This document shows, piece after piece, positions 55,477-64,000 of a stretch of DNA of 64,000 bases. The DNA comes from Rhizobium sp. PP-CC-3A-592 (GTDB taxonomy: Bacteria; Pseudomonadota; Alphaproteobacteria; Rhizobiales; Rhizobiaceae): the NCBI RefSeq assembly GCF_003217095.1, contig NZ_QJSR01000002.1, forward strand, positions 961,404 through 1,025,403, given 5' to 3'. Position 1 is the stretch's first letter. The number at the start of each line of letters is the position of its first letter. The notes under the pieces are model-generated. The model had not been told where the DNA came from and did not search any database. It worked only from the letters and a program-made list of their open reading frames with translations. The position numbers and the translations under genes were made by a program.

Positions 55477-56634
55477 GTGAGGCGGCGCACGCTCGGCAAG
55501 ACATTGGCGCTGACGATAGCGCTCGCGCTCTGCAGCACCGCCTCCGGCGCGCAGGAATTCGACACCAAGGCGCGCCAGGCGCTGGTCATCGATGCGCTGA
55601 CGGAAACCGTTCTCCTGGAGAAAGCGGCCGACGAAGCCGTGCCGCCGGCTTCCATGGCCAAGATGATGACGGTCGAGCTGGTGCTCTCGGCCCTGAAGGC
55701 CGGGAGCCTGTCGCGCGATACGCTTTTCCCCGTCAGCGAGCATGCCTGGCGGACGGGCGGGGCGCCATCCGGCACATCGGCGATGTTTGCCGCGTTGAAT
55801 TCCAGAGTCTCGGTCGGCGATCTGTTGCAGGGCGTCGTCGTGCAATATGCCAATGATGCCTGCATCATCCTCGCGGAGGGAATGGTCGGCAGTGAGGCCG
55901 CATTCGCGGAGCGCATGACGGCGCGAGCGCGGGCGATCGGGCTGAAAAACTCGACATTCGCCAATCCAACCGGTCTGCCCGCGGAGGGCAATCTGACGAC
56001 GATGCGGGACCTCGTGAAGCTCGCGCGTCATCTCCGCGCGTCCTATCCCGATGATATTCCGCTCTTTCGGCAAGCCGAGTTCGAATGGAACAAGATCCGC
56101 CAGCGCAACCGGAACCCGCTGATATCCGCGAATATCGGCGTTGACGGCTACGTCACGGGTTTTGCCGAAGGTTACGGCTACGGCATCGTCGCGTCCATGG
56201 AGCGGGATGGGCGCCGCGTTGATCTGGCGCTGAACGGGCTCGCCACGGACAAGGACCGCGTGGCCGAGGCAAGGCGTGTGTTCAACTGGGCCATGACGAA
56301 CTTCTCGGAGAAACGGCTGTTCGCCGAGGGCGAGGCGGTCGCGGAGGCGAGCGTCTACGGTGGCGACCGACCTGCCGTCGGGCTGGTGACGGCGGGTCCT
56401 GTCGATATCCTGCTGCCGGTGAAGACGCCGGCGAAGCTCACCGCCCGTGTCGTCTATCGTTGGCCGTTGACCGCGCCTGTGCGGGCAGGGGAGGTCGCGG
56501 GCACGCTGCGTATCTGGAACGGGGAGCAGCTATTGCGGGAGGTACCGCTGAACACGGCCGTGTCCGTCGAGGCCGGCTCGCTGACGCGCCGCGCTGCGGA
56601 TGCCTTGCAGGAATTGCTGTTCTTCTGGCTTTGA
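55477..56634 (+). CDS. D-alanyl-D-alanine carboxypeptidase homologue with altered motifs
   Basis: A 385-residue exported protein of the S11 penicillin-binding family (GTG start after GGGAGG; signal peptide to about residue 25). The nucleophile motif is intact: Ser59-x-x-Lys62 in PASMAKMM. The second motif, normally S-x-N, reads Tyr124-Ala-Asn126 (VVQYANDACI). The third, normally KTG, reads Val226-Thr-Gly (DGYVTGFAEG). The C-terminal PBP5-like beta domain is present. So the fold is kept but two catalytic motifs have lost their Ser and Lys; activity as a carboxypeptidase is doubtful. It sits between rlpA and tmk. Confidence 0.88.
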   Translation: MRRRTLGKTLALTIALALCSTASGAQEFDTKARQALVIDALTETVLLEKAADEAVPPASMAKMMTVELVLSALKAGSLSRDTLFPVSEHAWRTGGAPSGTSAMFAALNSRVSVGDLLQGVVVQYANDACIILAEGMVGSEAAFAERMTARARAIGLKNSTFANPTGLPAEGNLTTMRDLVKLARHLRASYPDDIPLFRQAEFEWNKIRQRNRNPLISANIGVDGYVTGFAEGYGYGIVASMERDGRRVDLALNGLATDKDRVAEARRVFNWAMTNFSEKRLFAEGEAVAEASVYGGDRPAVGLVTAGPVDILLPVKTPAKLTARVVYRWPLTAPVRAGEVAGTLRIWNGEQLLREVPLNTAVSVEAGSLTRRAADALQELLFFWL

Positions 56635-56827
56635 CTGTTCCTGTCGATGGCGCTGCGGTGTGTTGTCCAGCGGCTCTGCGTCCTTTTCCAGCGCGCGTGT
56701 TTTCAGACGAAGAGCAATAGGCTACTGGATCTTATCCGCTTGGAATGCTCTCCGCGTCTGTGCGATGGCGGGTACATGGTGATCGGCGTTTGCGGCATCA
56801 GGGCTGGAGATCGCGGCTATTGAGGCA

Positions 56828-57514
56828 ATGGAATTGACGGCAGATGCGATGTTCGTGACATTCGAAGGCGGCGAGGGGGTCGGCAAGTCGACTCAGATCC
56901 GTCTTCTCGCCGGCGCGCTGGAAGCGCAGGGCCATGCCGTGCGCATCACCCGCGAACCCGGTGGTTCCGCCGGGGCCGAGGCCGTGCGGCATGTGATCCT
57001 GTCTGGAGCCGCGGAATCCCACGGCGTTGGCATGGAGGCGCTGCTTTTTGCCGCCGCACGCAGCGACCATGTGGAAACATTGATCCGCCCGGCGCTCGAC
57101 AGTGGCAGCATGGTCCTTTGCGACCGCTTCATGGACTCGTCCCGCGTCTATCAGGGCATCACAGGAAATCTTCCCGAACCCCTGATCGATGGCCTGGAAC
57201 GACTGGCCATCAACGGTCTGCGACCTCACATCACCTTCATCCTCGACATGCCTGCGGCCAAAGGCCTAGAGCGGGCACGGGTCCGTGCGTCCAAGGCCGG
57301 CGACGTAGCGAATGCCGTGCCGGATCGCTTCGAGAAGGAAGAGCTGGAAACACACGAGAAGCGCCGCGAGGCCTTTCTGGACATTGCTGCGCGCGATCCC
57401 GTTCGGTGTCGTGTCATCGATGCCTCTCGTTCGGTCGAAGCCATCGCGCGCGATGTGCTGGCAGCCGTGGAAGCGCTCATCGCCGAGCGGCAGGATGCGG
57501 GGGTAGAGGCATGA
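56828..57514 (+). CDS. tmk: Thymidylate kinase
   Basis: A 228-residue kinase phosphorylating dTMP to dTDP. The P-loop is FEGGEGVGKSTQ, the DRX motif is CDRFMDSSRVYQG (Met and Val where Thr and Ala are common), and the lid is in RVRASKAGD. An ATG at 56849 is an alternative start. The stop overlaps the holB start (ATGA). The pair tmk-holB is conserved in bacteria. Confidence 0.95.
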   Translation: MELTADAMFVTFEGGEGVGKSTQIRLLAGALEAQGHAVRITREPGGSAGAEAVRHVILSGAAESHGVGMEALLFAAARSDHVETLIRPALDSGSMVLCDRFMDSSRVYQGITGNLPEPLIDGLERLAINGLRPHITFILDMPAAKGLERARVRASKAGDVANAVPDRFEKEELETHEKRREAFLDIAARDPVRCRVIDASRSVEAIARDVLAAVEALIAERQDAGVEA

Positions 57515-58554
57515 GCGACGGTCGATCCGATGTCCTCGATGGGGCTATCGCGCCATCCGACAACAGCGCATTGTTTGGGCACGAAGAGGCACAGGCTTTT
57601 CTCGCGGCGGGCTATCGTTCCGGCAAGGGGCATCACGCCATCCTCATCGAGGGGCCGGAGGGCATCGGCAAGGCGACGCTCGCCTTTCGCTTTGCTAACC
57701 ACATCCTCAGCCATCCCGAGCCGGCCGATGCGCCGGCTGAGATGGCGGATCCCGATCCGGGTTCCGTGGTCAGCCGGCAGATTGCGGCGGGGTCGTCCCA
57801 CAATGTCCTGCACCTCACACGTCCGGTAGACGAGAAGACGGGCAAGGTGAAAAGCGCGATCACCGTGGACGAGGTGCGGCGGGCAGGGCGGTTCTTCGCG
57901 CAAACCTCGGGAACCGGCAACTGGCGCATCGTCATCATCGACCCGGCCGACGATCTCAACCGCAACGCGGCAAATGCGATCCTCAAGATTCTCGAAGAGC
58001 CGCCGAAGCGGTCGATGTTTCTCGTCCTCACGCACACGCCCGGCCGACTGCTGCCGACCATCCGCTCGCGCTGCCTGCCTTTGGCGCTAAGGCCCCTTGC
58101 CGATGCCGATATGACCCGGGCGCTGGCGCATCTCGACATCCGGCTGGAGGGGGAAAGAGGAGCGCGTGTGCTTGCGGCGGCAAAGGGCAGCGTCTCGGAG
58201 GCGCTGAAGCTCGTCAATTATGGCGGCCTCGACATCATCGACGCGTTCGACCACATGCTCGGCCATCCCGACGACGCGCCGGCGCGGCGCGAGATGCACA
58301 AGCTCGGCGATATCCTTGCCGCCAAGGACAGCGATACGATCTTCGACTTCTTCGCGACGCTCGTCGCGCGCCATGTGAGCGCACAGGCGAAGGCCGCCGG
58401 CCTTGGCGGCGATCTGGCAGCGGCCGAACGGTTCGCGCGGCTTTCGTCGGAGCTGTCCGAGCGGCTGACGACCGCAGATGCCTACAACCTTGACCGCAGG
58501 CAGACTATCCTCTCCATTCTCGACGACCTCCGGACGGCTGGAACGGGTGTTTGA
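57511..58554 (+). CDS. holB: DNA polymerase III subunit delta'
   Basis: A 347-residue clamp-loader subunit. The AAA+ fold shows a Walker-A-like GPEGIGKATLAFRFA, then VDEVRRAGRFFAQTSGTGNWRIVIID and NAANAILKILEEPP with the sensor/arginine-finger region SRC. The zinc-binding cysteines of typical gamma/delta' are not all present, as is usual in alphaproteobacterial delta'. Coupled to tmk. Confidence 0.93.
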   Translation: MSDGRSDVLDGAIAPSDNSALFGHEEAQAFLAAGYRSGKGHHAILIEGPEGIGKATLAFRFANHILSHPEPADAPAEMADPDPGSVVSRQIAAGSSHNVLHLTRPVDEKTGKVKSAITVDEVRRAGRFFAQTSGTGNWRIVIIDPADDLNRNAANAILKILEEPPKRSMFLVLTHTPGRLLPTIRSRCLPLALRPLADADMTRALAHLDIRLEGERGARVLAAAKGSVSEALKLVNYGGLDIIDAFDHMLGHPDDAPARREMHKLGDILAAKDSDTIFDFFATLVARHVSAQAKAAGLGGDLAAAERFARLSSELSERLTTADAYNLDRRQTILSILDDLRTAGTGV

Positions 58555-58696
58555 GGTGCTGCGCTGGCTGGGTCTCGATCCGGCGTAGGGCAGGGATTGG
58601 TTTTTCACCCTCTTGCATTCCCTCCGCTTCGCGATTGGTTTAAGGACGTTGCACGCTCGCAAGATGCCCGACACCCCGACCTGCAGAAGTCCCGCC

Positions 58697-60247
58697 ATGA
58701 CAGACACATCTCCTTTCTACATCACCACCGCCATCGCCTATCCCAACGGGCGGCCGCATATCGGCCATGCCTATGAGCTGATCGCAACCGATGTCGTGGC
58801 GCGGTTCGAGCGGCTTTCCGGGCGCGATGTCTTCTTCCTGACGGGGACGGACGAGCATGGTCAGAAGATGCAGCAGACGGCGCGCCGGGAAGGCCTGACG
58901 CCTGGAGAATTGGCGGATCGCAACGCGGCCGAATTCCAGAAGATGGTGAAGCTGCTCGAAGGGTCGAACGACGATTACATCCGCACGACGGAGGCGCGCC
59001 ACCATGAGGCCGTGAAGGTCATCTGGAACAGGATGGCGGACGCCGGCGACCTTTATAAGGACGCCTATTCCGGCTGGTACTCCGTGCGCGACGAAGCCTA
59101 TTATCAGGAAAGCGAGACCGAAGTCCGCGCCGATGGCGTGCGCTATGGACCGCAGGGCACGCCGGTCGAATGGGTGGAGGAGGCGAGCTACTTCTTCCGC
59201 CTCTCCGCCTATCAGGACCGGCTGCTCCAGCACTACGAAGACAATCCGGATTTCATCGGTCCCGCCGAACGCCGCAACGAGGTCATCTCCTTCGTGAAGT
59301 CCGGCCTGAAGGACCTTTCCATGTCGCGCACGACGTTCGATTGGGGCATTCCCGTGCCCGGCGATCCGGCCCATGTCATGTATGTCTGGGTCGACGCGCT
59401 GACCAACTACATCACCGCCACCGGTGCGCTGACGGACCCGGACGGCCCGCGCGCAAAATACTGGCCGGCGAGCATCCACATGATCGGTAAGGACATCATC
59501 CGCTTCCATGCTGTCTACTGGCCCGCCTTCCTGATGTCGGCCGGCCTGCCGCTGCCGAAGAAGGTGTTCGCCCACGGCTTCCTGCTCAACAAGGGCGAGA
59601 AGATGTCGAAATCTCTCGGCAACGTGGTCGATCCCGTCAATCTGGTGGAGCATTTCGGGCTCGACCAGATCCGCTATTTCTTCATGCGCGAAGTCTCCTT
59701 CGGGCAGGACGGAAGCTATAGCGAGGAAGCGATCGCCACCCGTATCAACTCGGATCTCGCCAACGGCATCGGCAACCTCGCGAGCCGCTCCCTGTCGATG
59801 ATCGTCAAGAACTGCGACGGTGCTATTCCGGTCTGTGGTCCTTTGAACGAAGCCGATGAGGCCATGCTCGCTTCGGCGGATGCCCTGTACGCCTCGACGC
59901 GCACCGATATGGACGCGCTCGCCATCCATAAGGTTCTCGCCTCCATCATCGCGGTGGTGTCGGAAGCCGACCGCTATTTCGCGGGGCAGGAGCCTTGGGC
60001 GCTGAAGAAGACCGACCCCGCGCGCATGGCAACGGTTCTTTATGTGACGGCGGATGTGGTGCGCCAGGTGGCGATCCTCCTTCAGCCGTTCATGCCTGGC
60101 TCTGCAGCCAAGTTGCTCGATCTGGTTGCTGTGCCCGAGAACCAGCGCGGTTTCGCCTTCCTCGGTGAGGCCGGCCGGCTTGCCTCGGGAACGCCGCTCG
60201 AAGCGCCGAAGCCGGTCTTCCCGCGCTACGTCGCGCCCGAGGCCTGA
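58697..60247 (+). CDS. metG: Methionyl-tRNA synthetase
   Basis: A 516-residue class I synthetase charging tRNA with Met. HIGH motif is in [10 protein letters not shown] and KMSKS in [10 protein letters not shown]. It has the compact form without the C-terminal tRNA-binding dimerisation domain. Start at ATG 58697 ([17 protein letters not shown]). Followed two bases later by tatD. Confidence 0.97.
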   Translation: MTDTSPFYITTAIAYPNGRPHIGHAYELIATDVVARFERLSGRDVFFLTGTDEHGQKMQQTARREGLTPGELADRNAAEFQKMVKLLEGSNDDYIRTTEARHHEAVKVIWNRMADAGDLYKDAYSGWYSVRDEAYYQESETEVRADGVRYGPQGTPVEWVEEASYFFRLSAYQDRLLQHYEDNPDFIGPAERRNEVISFVKSGLKDLSMSRTTFDWGIPVPGDPAHVMYVWVDALTNYITATGALTDPDGPRAKYWPASIHMIGKDIIRFHAVYWPAFLMSAGLPLPKKVFAHGFLLNKGEKMSKSLGNVVDPVNLVEHFGLDQIRYFFMREVSFGQDGSYSEEAIATRINSDLANGIGNLASRSLSMIVKNCDGAIPVCGPLNEADEAMLASADALYASTRTDMDALAIHKVLASIIAVVSEADRYFAGQEPWALKKTDPARMATVLYVTADVVRQVAILLQPFMPGSAAKLLDLVAVPENQRGFAFLGEAGRLASGTPLEAPKPVFPRYVAPEA

Positions 60248-60249
60248 TC

Positions 60250-61041
60250 GTGGCTCGTCCCTTGCTAATCGACACGCACTGCCACCTCGATTTTCCGGAT
60301 TTCGAGGCCGAGCGGGATGACATCGTTGCCCGGGCGGCCGAGATCGGCGTCCACAAGCTGGTCACCATTTGCACCCGCGTCAAACGGTTCGACACGATCC
60401 TTACGGTCGCCGAGCGATACGACAACGTGTTCTGCTCGGTCGGGACCCATCCGAACAATGCGGATGAGGAACTGGACGTGACGACGGAGGATCTGGTTCG
60501 GCTGTCGGCGCATCCGAAAGTGGTTGCGATCGGCGAGGTGGGTCTCGACTATTTCTACGATACGCAGAAGCCCGAGGACCAGAAGACCGGCCTGCTTCGG
60601 CATATCGCCGCTGCCCGGGAAACCGGCCTGCCGCTGGTCATCCACAGCCGCTCGGCAGACGACGACATGGCGGACATCCTGACGCGCGAGACAGGGAAGG
60701 GGGTGTTCCCCTTCATCCTCCATTGCTTTTCCTCGGGCCCCGATCTTGCCCGGGTCGGCGTGGAGCTGGGCGGGTACATCTCGTTTTCCGGCATCCTGAC
60801 CTTCCCGAAATCCGAAGAGCTCCGCGCGATCGCCCTCACCGTGCCGCATGACCGGCTGCTGGTGGAGACCGACGCGCCCTACCTTGCGCCAAAACCGTTT
60901 CGCGGCAAGCGCAACGAGCCGGCCTATGTCGCGCATACGGCGCAGGTGCTCGGAGAAACGCTCGGGCTTTCCATCGACGACATCGCGGCCGTGACCACCG
61001 ACAACGCGTTGCGCATCTTCTCCAAGATGCCGCGATCCTGA
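60250..61041 (+). CDS. TatD-family metal-dependent hydrolase
   Basis: A 263-residue TIM-barrel hydrolase, probably a 3'-5' exonuclease or D-aminoacyl-type nuclease. Metal ligands: DTHCHLDF near the N terminus, GEVGLDYFYD, HSRSADDD, FILHCFSS, and ETDAPYLAP. GTG start directly after metG, then four bases to the MBL gene. The metG-tatD-MBL order is widespread in alphaproteobacteria. Confidence 0.92.
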   Translation: MARPLLIDTHCHLDFPDFEAERDDIVARAAEIGVHKLVTICTRVKRFDTILTVAERYDNVFCSVGTHPNNADEELDVTTEDLVRLSAHPKVVAIGEVGLDYFYDTQKPEDQKTGLLRHIAAARETGLPLVIHSRSADDDMADILTRETGKGVFPFILHCFSSGPDLARVGVELGGYISFSGILTFPKSEELRAIALTVPHDRLLVETDAPYLAPKPFRGKRNEPAYVAHTAQVLGETLGLSIDDIAAVTTDNALRIFSKMPRS

Positions 61042-61045
61042 ACCG

Positions 61046-61867
61046 ATGACATCGATGGCGGCACGGCGGATTTTCACCATTCTCGGCTGCGGATCGTCTC
61101 CCGGCGTGCCGCGCATCACCGGCGATTGGGGTGCCTGCGATCCGCATAATCCGAAAAACCGCAGGCTGCGGGCAGCGTTGCTGGTGGAGCAGGTGGCAGA
61201 GGATGGCGGCCGGACGACGGTGCTGATCGATACCGGGCCGGACGTGCGCGAGCAGCTTCTATCAGCCGGGGTGAAGGACCTCGACGCCGTGGTCTACACG
61301 CACTCGCATGCCGATCACCTCCATGGCATCGACGATCTCCGGGGCTTCGTCATCCACAACCGGCGTCAGACGCCGATCTGGGCCGACGCTTTCACCCTCG
61401 CTCGGATCCGCGACGGGTTCGGTTATTGTCTGGAATCGCCGCCGGGAAGCAACTACCCGCCGATCATCCGGGCCTGCCTGATCGAGCCGTCGCTCCAACC
61501 TTTCCAGGTCGAAGGCGCAGGCGGTCCGATCGCGTTCCAGCCGCTGCTGCAGATGCACGGTTCGATCCACTCGCTCGGCTTTCGCGTCGGCGATGTCGCC
61601 TATTGCACCGATGTCAGCGACTTTCCGCCAGAGACGGTCGACAAGCTCGGCGGATTGCAGACACTCGTCATCGATACGCTGCAATATCAATACCATCCGA
61701 GCCATCTCTCGCTCGACCAGTCGCTCGCCTGGATCGAGACGATCGCGCCGCAACGCGCCATCCTGACCCATATGCATGTGCCTCTCGACTACGACACGGT
61801 CATGCGCGAGACGCCGGCCCATGTGGAGCCGGCCTATGATGGCTTGCAGATCATGGTCGAAGCCTGA
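61046..61867 (+). CDS. MBL-fold metallohydrolase (PhnP-like)
   Basis: A 273-residue beta-lactamase-fold hydrolase. The metal motif is THSHADHLHGIDDLR. LGCGSSPGVPRITGDWGACDP at the N terminus is typical of the PhnP/cyclic phosphodiesterase subgroup, as is CTDVSDFPPE and ILTHMHVPLDY near the end. Likely a phosphodiesterase; substrate unknown. Last gene of the metG unit and convergent with purC. Confidence 0.9.
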   Translation: MTSMAARRIFTILGCGSSPGVPRITGDWGACDPHNPKNRRLRAALLVEQVAEDGGRTTVLIDTGPDVREQLLSAGVKDLDAVVYTHSHADHLHGIDDLRGFVIHNRRQTPIWADAFTLARIRDGFGYCLESPPGSNYPPIIRACLIEPSLQPFQVEGAGGPIAFQPLLQMHGSIHSLGFRVGDVAYCTDVSDFPPETVDKLGGLQTLVIDTLQYQYHPSHLSLDQSLAWIETIAPQRAILTHMHVPLDYDTVMRETPAHVEPAYDGLQIMVEA

Positions 61868-61874
61868 ACCGACT

Positions 61875-62846
61875 TTAAGCGAAGTAGGGCGTGAGATTGT
61901 CCCGGACGCGGTCGAGAACGGTTGCACCGCGCAGATCAGGCTCGAAACGTTCGCCGGTGATCGTCTCATACGCCTCGATATAGACCTTCGACGTCTGCTC
62001 GATCAGCACGTCCGGGATTGCAGGGATCGGATCCTTGTAGGGATCGCAACGCTCGGTCACCCAAGCGCGCACGAAATCCTTGTCGAAGCTCTTCGGCCGT
62101 CCGCCGGTCGCGAAACTCTCCGGATAGCGCTCCGCGATCCAGTAGCGGCTGCTGTCGGGCGTATGGATCTCGTCGGCCAGCACGATGCGTCCGGACGCGT
62201 CGGTACCGAACTCGTACTTGGTATCGACGAGGATCAGGCCACGCTTTGCCGCCAGGTCCTGTCCGCGCTGGAAGAGCGCCAGCGCGTAGCCTGATACCGT
62301 ATCCCATTGCTCCGGCGTCAGGAGCTTCTGCGCAATGATCTCCTCGGCCGAAAGCGGCTCGTCATGGCCGCCGTCGAAAGCCTTGCTCGTCGGCGTGATG
62401 ATGGCGGTCGGGAGCTTCTCGTTGTCCTTCATTCCATCGGGTAGGCGCGTCCCGTACATGGATCGCTCGCCATTGCCATACTTCGTCAGGATCGACGTGC
62501 TGGTCGTTCCCGCAAGATAGCCGCGCACGACGATTTCCACGGGAAGGATGTCGAGCCGCGTTCCCACGACGACATTCGGATCGGGATATTCGAGCACATG
62601 GTTCGGGCAGATATCCGCCGTCTGCTCGAACCAGTACCGCGCCGTCTGCGTCAGCACCTGACCCTTGAACGGGATCGCGGTGAGCACGACGTCAAACGCG
62701 CTCAACCGGTCCGTCGCAATGATGATCCGCCGCCCGTCCGCTAGATCGTAGTTTTCTCGGACCTTGCCGTTGTAGCGCCCGGGAAGCTCGGGAATGAAGG
62801 CATCGGACAGGATACGCTGGTTGGTGTCGGTCAAGGGCAATCTCAT
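61875..62846 (-). CDS. purC: Phosphoribosylaminoimidazole-succinocarboxamide synthase (long form)
   Basis: A 323-residue SAICAR synthase joining aspartate to CAIR in purine synthesis. Motifs: [38 protein letters not shown], and [11 protein letters not shown] with [12 protein letters not shown]. It belongs to the longer type, about 60 residues above the standard 240-260. Rhizobia carry a second, short purC next to purS/purQ (from memory), so this may be a paralogue. Monocistronic. Confidence 0.93.
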   Translation of the reverse strand: MRLPLTDTNQRILSDAFIPELPGRYNGKVRENYDLADGRRIIIATDRLSAFDVVLTAIPFKGQVLTQTARYWFEQTADICPNHVLEYPDPNVVVGTRLDILPVEIVVRGYLAGTTSTSILTKYGNGERSMYGTRLPDGMKDNEKLPTAIITPTSKAFDGGHDEPLSAEEIIAQKLLTPEQWDTVSGYALALFQRGQDLAAKRGLILVDTKYEFGTDASGRIVLADEIHTPDSSRYWIAERYPESFATGGRPKSFDKDFVRAWVTERCDPYKDPIPAIPDVLIEQTSKVYIEAYETITGERFEPDLRGATVLDRVRDNLTPYFA

Positions 62847-63020
62847 CGCTTTGGGAAGGAGAACTCTCAGTGGATTAGACGTGCTGCTGCCATTGCGTCA
62901 ATAGAATGGGAATTGGTTGAGAGGTATCGTCATCGAAATACGTGCTGCCGCATGGCATACTGGCGCACTTGAACCCAAGGCTGTTCCATAATCTATATTA
63001 TGTGATCTATCTGTGTAGCC

Positions 63021-63060
63021 GCAAAGTTAAAGTGTCCTGTTTCTGCAAAGTTGGAATGTC
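63021..63060. repeat. Direct repeats at the IS left end
   Basis: GCAAAGTTAAAGTGTC (63021-63036) and GCAAAGTTGGAATGTC (63045-63060) share 13 of 16 bases and are spaced 24 bases centre to centre. Typical of subterminal transposase sites. Confidence 0.7.
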
Positions 63061-63113
63061 ACACTCCCCGGGTCTGAAGGACGTCTGGGAGATTGCAGAT
63101 TGGATTGATAACG

Positions 63114-64000
63114 ATGAGCGAACGCGATCTGCAGCGGATCGAGATTTTGTCTAAGGTCATCGCGGGGCGGATGACGTTGGTGTCGGCGTCGCATGTGCTT
63201 GACCTGAGCGAGCGCCAGGTTCGCCGGTTGCTGGAGCGGATACGCACGGGTGGTGCGGCGTCGATCCGGCACAAGGCGATCGGTCGTCCATCGAACAACC
63301 GGATCGGCGATGGTGTTCGGGACTATGCGATGACGCTGGTCCGCGAACGCTATGCGGATTTTGGGCCAACCTTGGCGACGGAGAAGCTGGCCGAGCGGGA
63401 TGGCTTGCGGGTTTCGCGCGAGACGGTTCGCAGCTGGATGGTCGATGCCGGACTTTGGCTGTCGCGCAAGCAGCGCCGGACGTTTCATCGGCCGCGGTTG
63501 CGACGTGAGGCTTTTGGCGAACTGGTGCAGATCGACGGCTCGGAGCACCGCTGGTTCGAAGATCGTGGGCCGTCGTGCTCACTGCTGGTGTTCGTCGACG
63601 ATGCGACGGGCAAGTTGATGCAACTGCGTTTCGTGCGGTCCGAAAGTGCCTTTACCTACTTCGAGGCGCTGGCCTTGTATCTTGAGCGTCACGGCGCGCC
63701 GATCGCGTTTTATTCGGACAAGCATTCGGTGTTCCGGGTGGCGAGACAAGATGCCAAGGGTGGCCAGGGCATGACCCAGTTCGGGCGTGCGCTTTGCGAG
63801 CTAAACATCGAGATTCTCTGTGCAAATTCAAGTCAGGCCAAGGGGCGCGTCGAGCGGATGAACCGAACGCTGCAGGACCGGCTGGTCAAGGATTTGCGGC
63901 TTTTGGGCATCGACAATATGGAGGCCGGCAATGCGTTCCTGCCGGATTTCATGGAGTCATACAACACACGATTTGCGGTTACCCCTGCCCGTTCGGAGGA
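63114..64000 (+). CDS. ISNCY-family transposase (N-terminal part)
   Basis: At least 295 residues from ATG 63114, open to the window end. The N-terminal helix-turn-helix has LVSASHVLDLSERQVRRLLERI. The DDE catalytic core follows: first Asp in LVQIDGSEHRWF, second in FYSDKHSVF, and Glu in GRVERMNRTLQDRL, with the 35-residue style spacing of the integrase fold. No internal stop or frameshift, so it may be an intact recent insertion. Confidence 0.88.
   Translation, partial: MSERDLQRIEILSKVIAGRMTLVSASHVLDLSERQVRRLLERIRTGGAASIRHKAIGRPSNNRIGDGVRDYAMTLVRERYADFGPTLATEKLAERDGLRVSRETVRSWMVDAGLWLSRKQRRTFHRPRLRREAFGELVQIDGSEHRWFEDRGPSCSLLVFVDDATGKLMQLRFVRSESAFTYFEALALYLERHGAPIAFYSDKHSVFRVARQDAKGGQGMTQFGRALCELNIEILCANSSQAKGRVERMNRTLQDRLVKDLRLLGIDNMEAGNAFLPDFMESYNTRFAVTPARSE

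Larger units (their letters stand above)
63012..64000 (+). mobile_element. Left part of an ISNCY-type insertion sequence
   Basis: The element begins near 63012 (TGTGTAGCCGCAAAG) and continues past the window edge. It carries a DDE transposase. The left end holds two related 16-bp direct repeats that probably bind the transposase. The right end and any target duplication lie outside, so the exact boundary is estimated. Confidence 0.75.

Noticed and set aside
63021..63060. Regular short direct repeats, considered as a CRISPR start
   Set aside because: Only two imperfect copies with an 8-base gap, located at the end of an insertion sequence.

Overview
The window is a 64-kb stretch of an alphaproteobacterial chromosome, almost certainly from the Rhizobiaceae (Rhizobium/Agrobacterium/Ensifer relatives). 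The evidence is a phosphatidylcholine synthase of the rhizobial type, alphaproteobacterial LexA boxes (GTTC-N7-GTTC) at uvrA/ssb and lexA, an IalB-type periplasmic protein, the trpD-trpC-moaC-moeA cluster, high GC content, and a tandem glycine riboswitch before gcvT. Most of the window is conserved housekeeping DNA with little intergenic space. All functions are read from motifs and remembered families; no database search was possible.

Layout. 0-1.5 kb: the start of the glycine cleavage operon (gcvT, gcvH) behind a tandem glycine riboswitch, on the minus strand. 1.6-6.4 kb: a PCu(A)C copper chaperone with an 11-bp inverted repeat in front, an MscS-type channel, an L,D-transpeptidase-like lipoprotein, a DUF4189 protein, four small proteins and tRNA-Lys. 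6.7-11.6 kb: CcdA-type thiol transporter, AEC-family carrier, UbiH-type monooxygenase, phosphatidylcholine synthase and a quinone oxidoreductase. 11.7-17.4 kb: a complete BMP-type (nucleoside-like) ABC importer, followed by a FadR-type GntR regulator with a candidate operator. 17.6-24.8 kb: CNNM/CorC protein, then moeA, moaC, trpC, trpD and a PpiD/SurA-like foldase in one minus-strand run. 24.9-31 kb: an unrecognised GT-C-like membrane protein, glmU, glmS and a DUF502 protein. 31-37 kb: recG facing the sdhE-mfd pair. 37-46.7 kb: a holin-like hypothetical protein, a DsbA-family protein, a YejA-like peptide-binding protein, IalB, hspQ, glnB-glnA with a sigma-54 promoter, the bifunctional NAD(P)H-hydrate repair enzyme and a DUF72 protein. 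46.7-51.5 kb: a DNA-damage block (uvrA, ssb, lexA) with SOS boxes. 51.5-53.4 kb: a gene-poor accessory pocket with two small secreted or membrane proteins and several strong inverted repeats. 53.4-62.8 kb: tRNA-Cys, tRNA-Ser, a small exported protein, rlpA, a penicillin-binding-protein homologue with altered active-site motifs, tmk-holB, metG-tatD-MBL hydrolase, and purC. 63-64 kb: the left part of an ISNCY-type insertion sequence running off the window.

How the genes work together. There are three coherent regulatory units: glycine-controlled catabolism (riboswitch-gcvT-gcvH), nitrogen control (sigma-54-glnB-glnA), and the SOS response (LexA boxes at uvrA/ssb and lexA). The cell-envelope group (glmU/glmS, rlpA, the carboxypeptidase homologue, the L,D-transpeptidase) makes and remodels peptidoglycan. 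I found no CRISPR array, prophage, secretion system or obvious defence system. The strongest candidates for something new are the altered DD-carboxypeptidase homologue, the structured pocket downstream of lexA, and the unusual position of lexA next to ssb and not after moeA.
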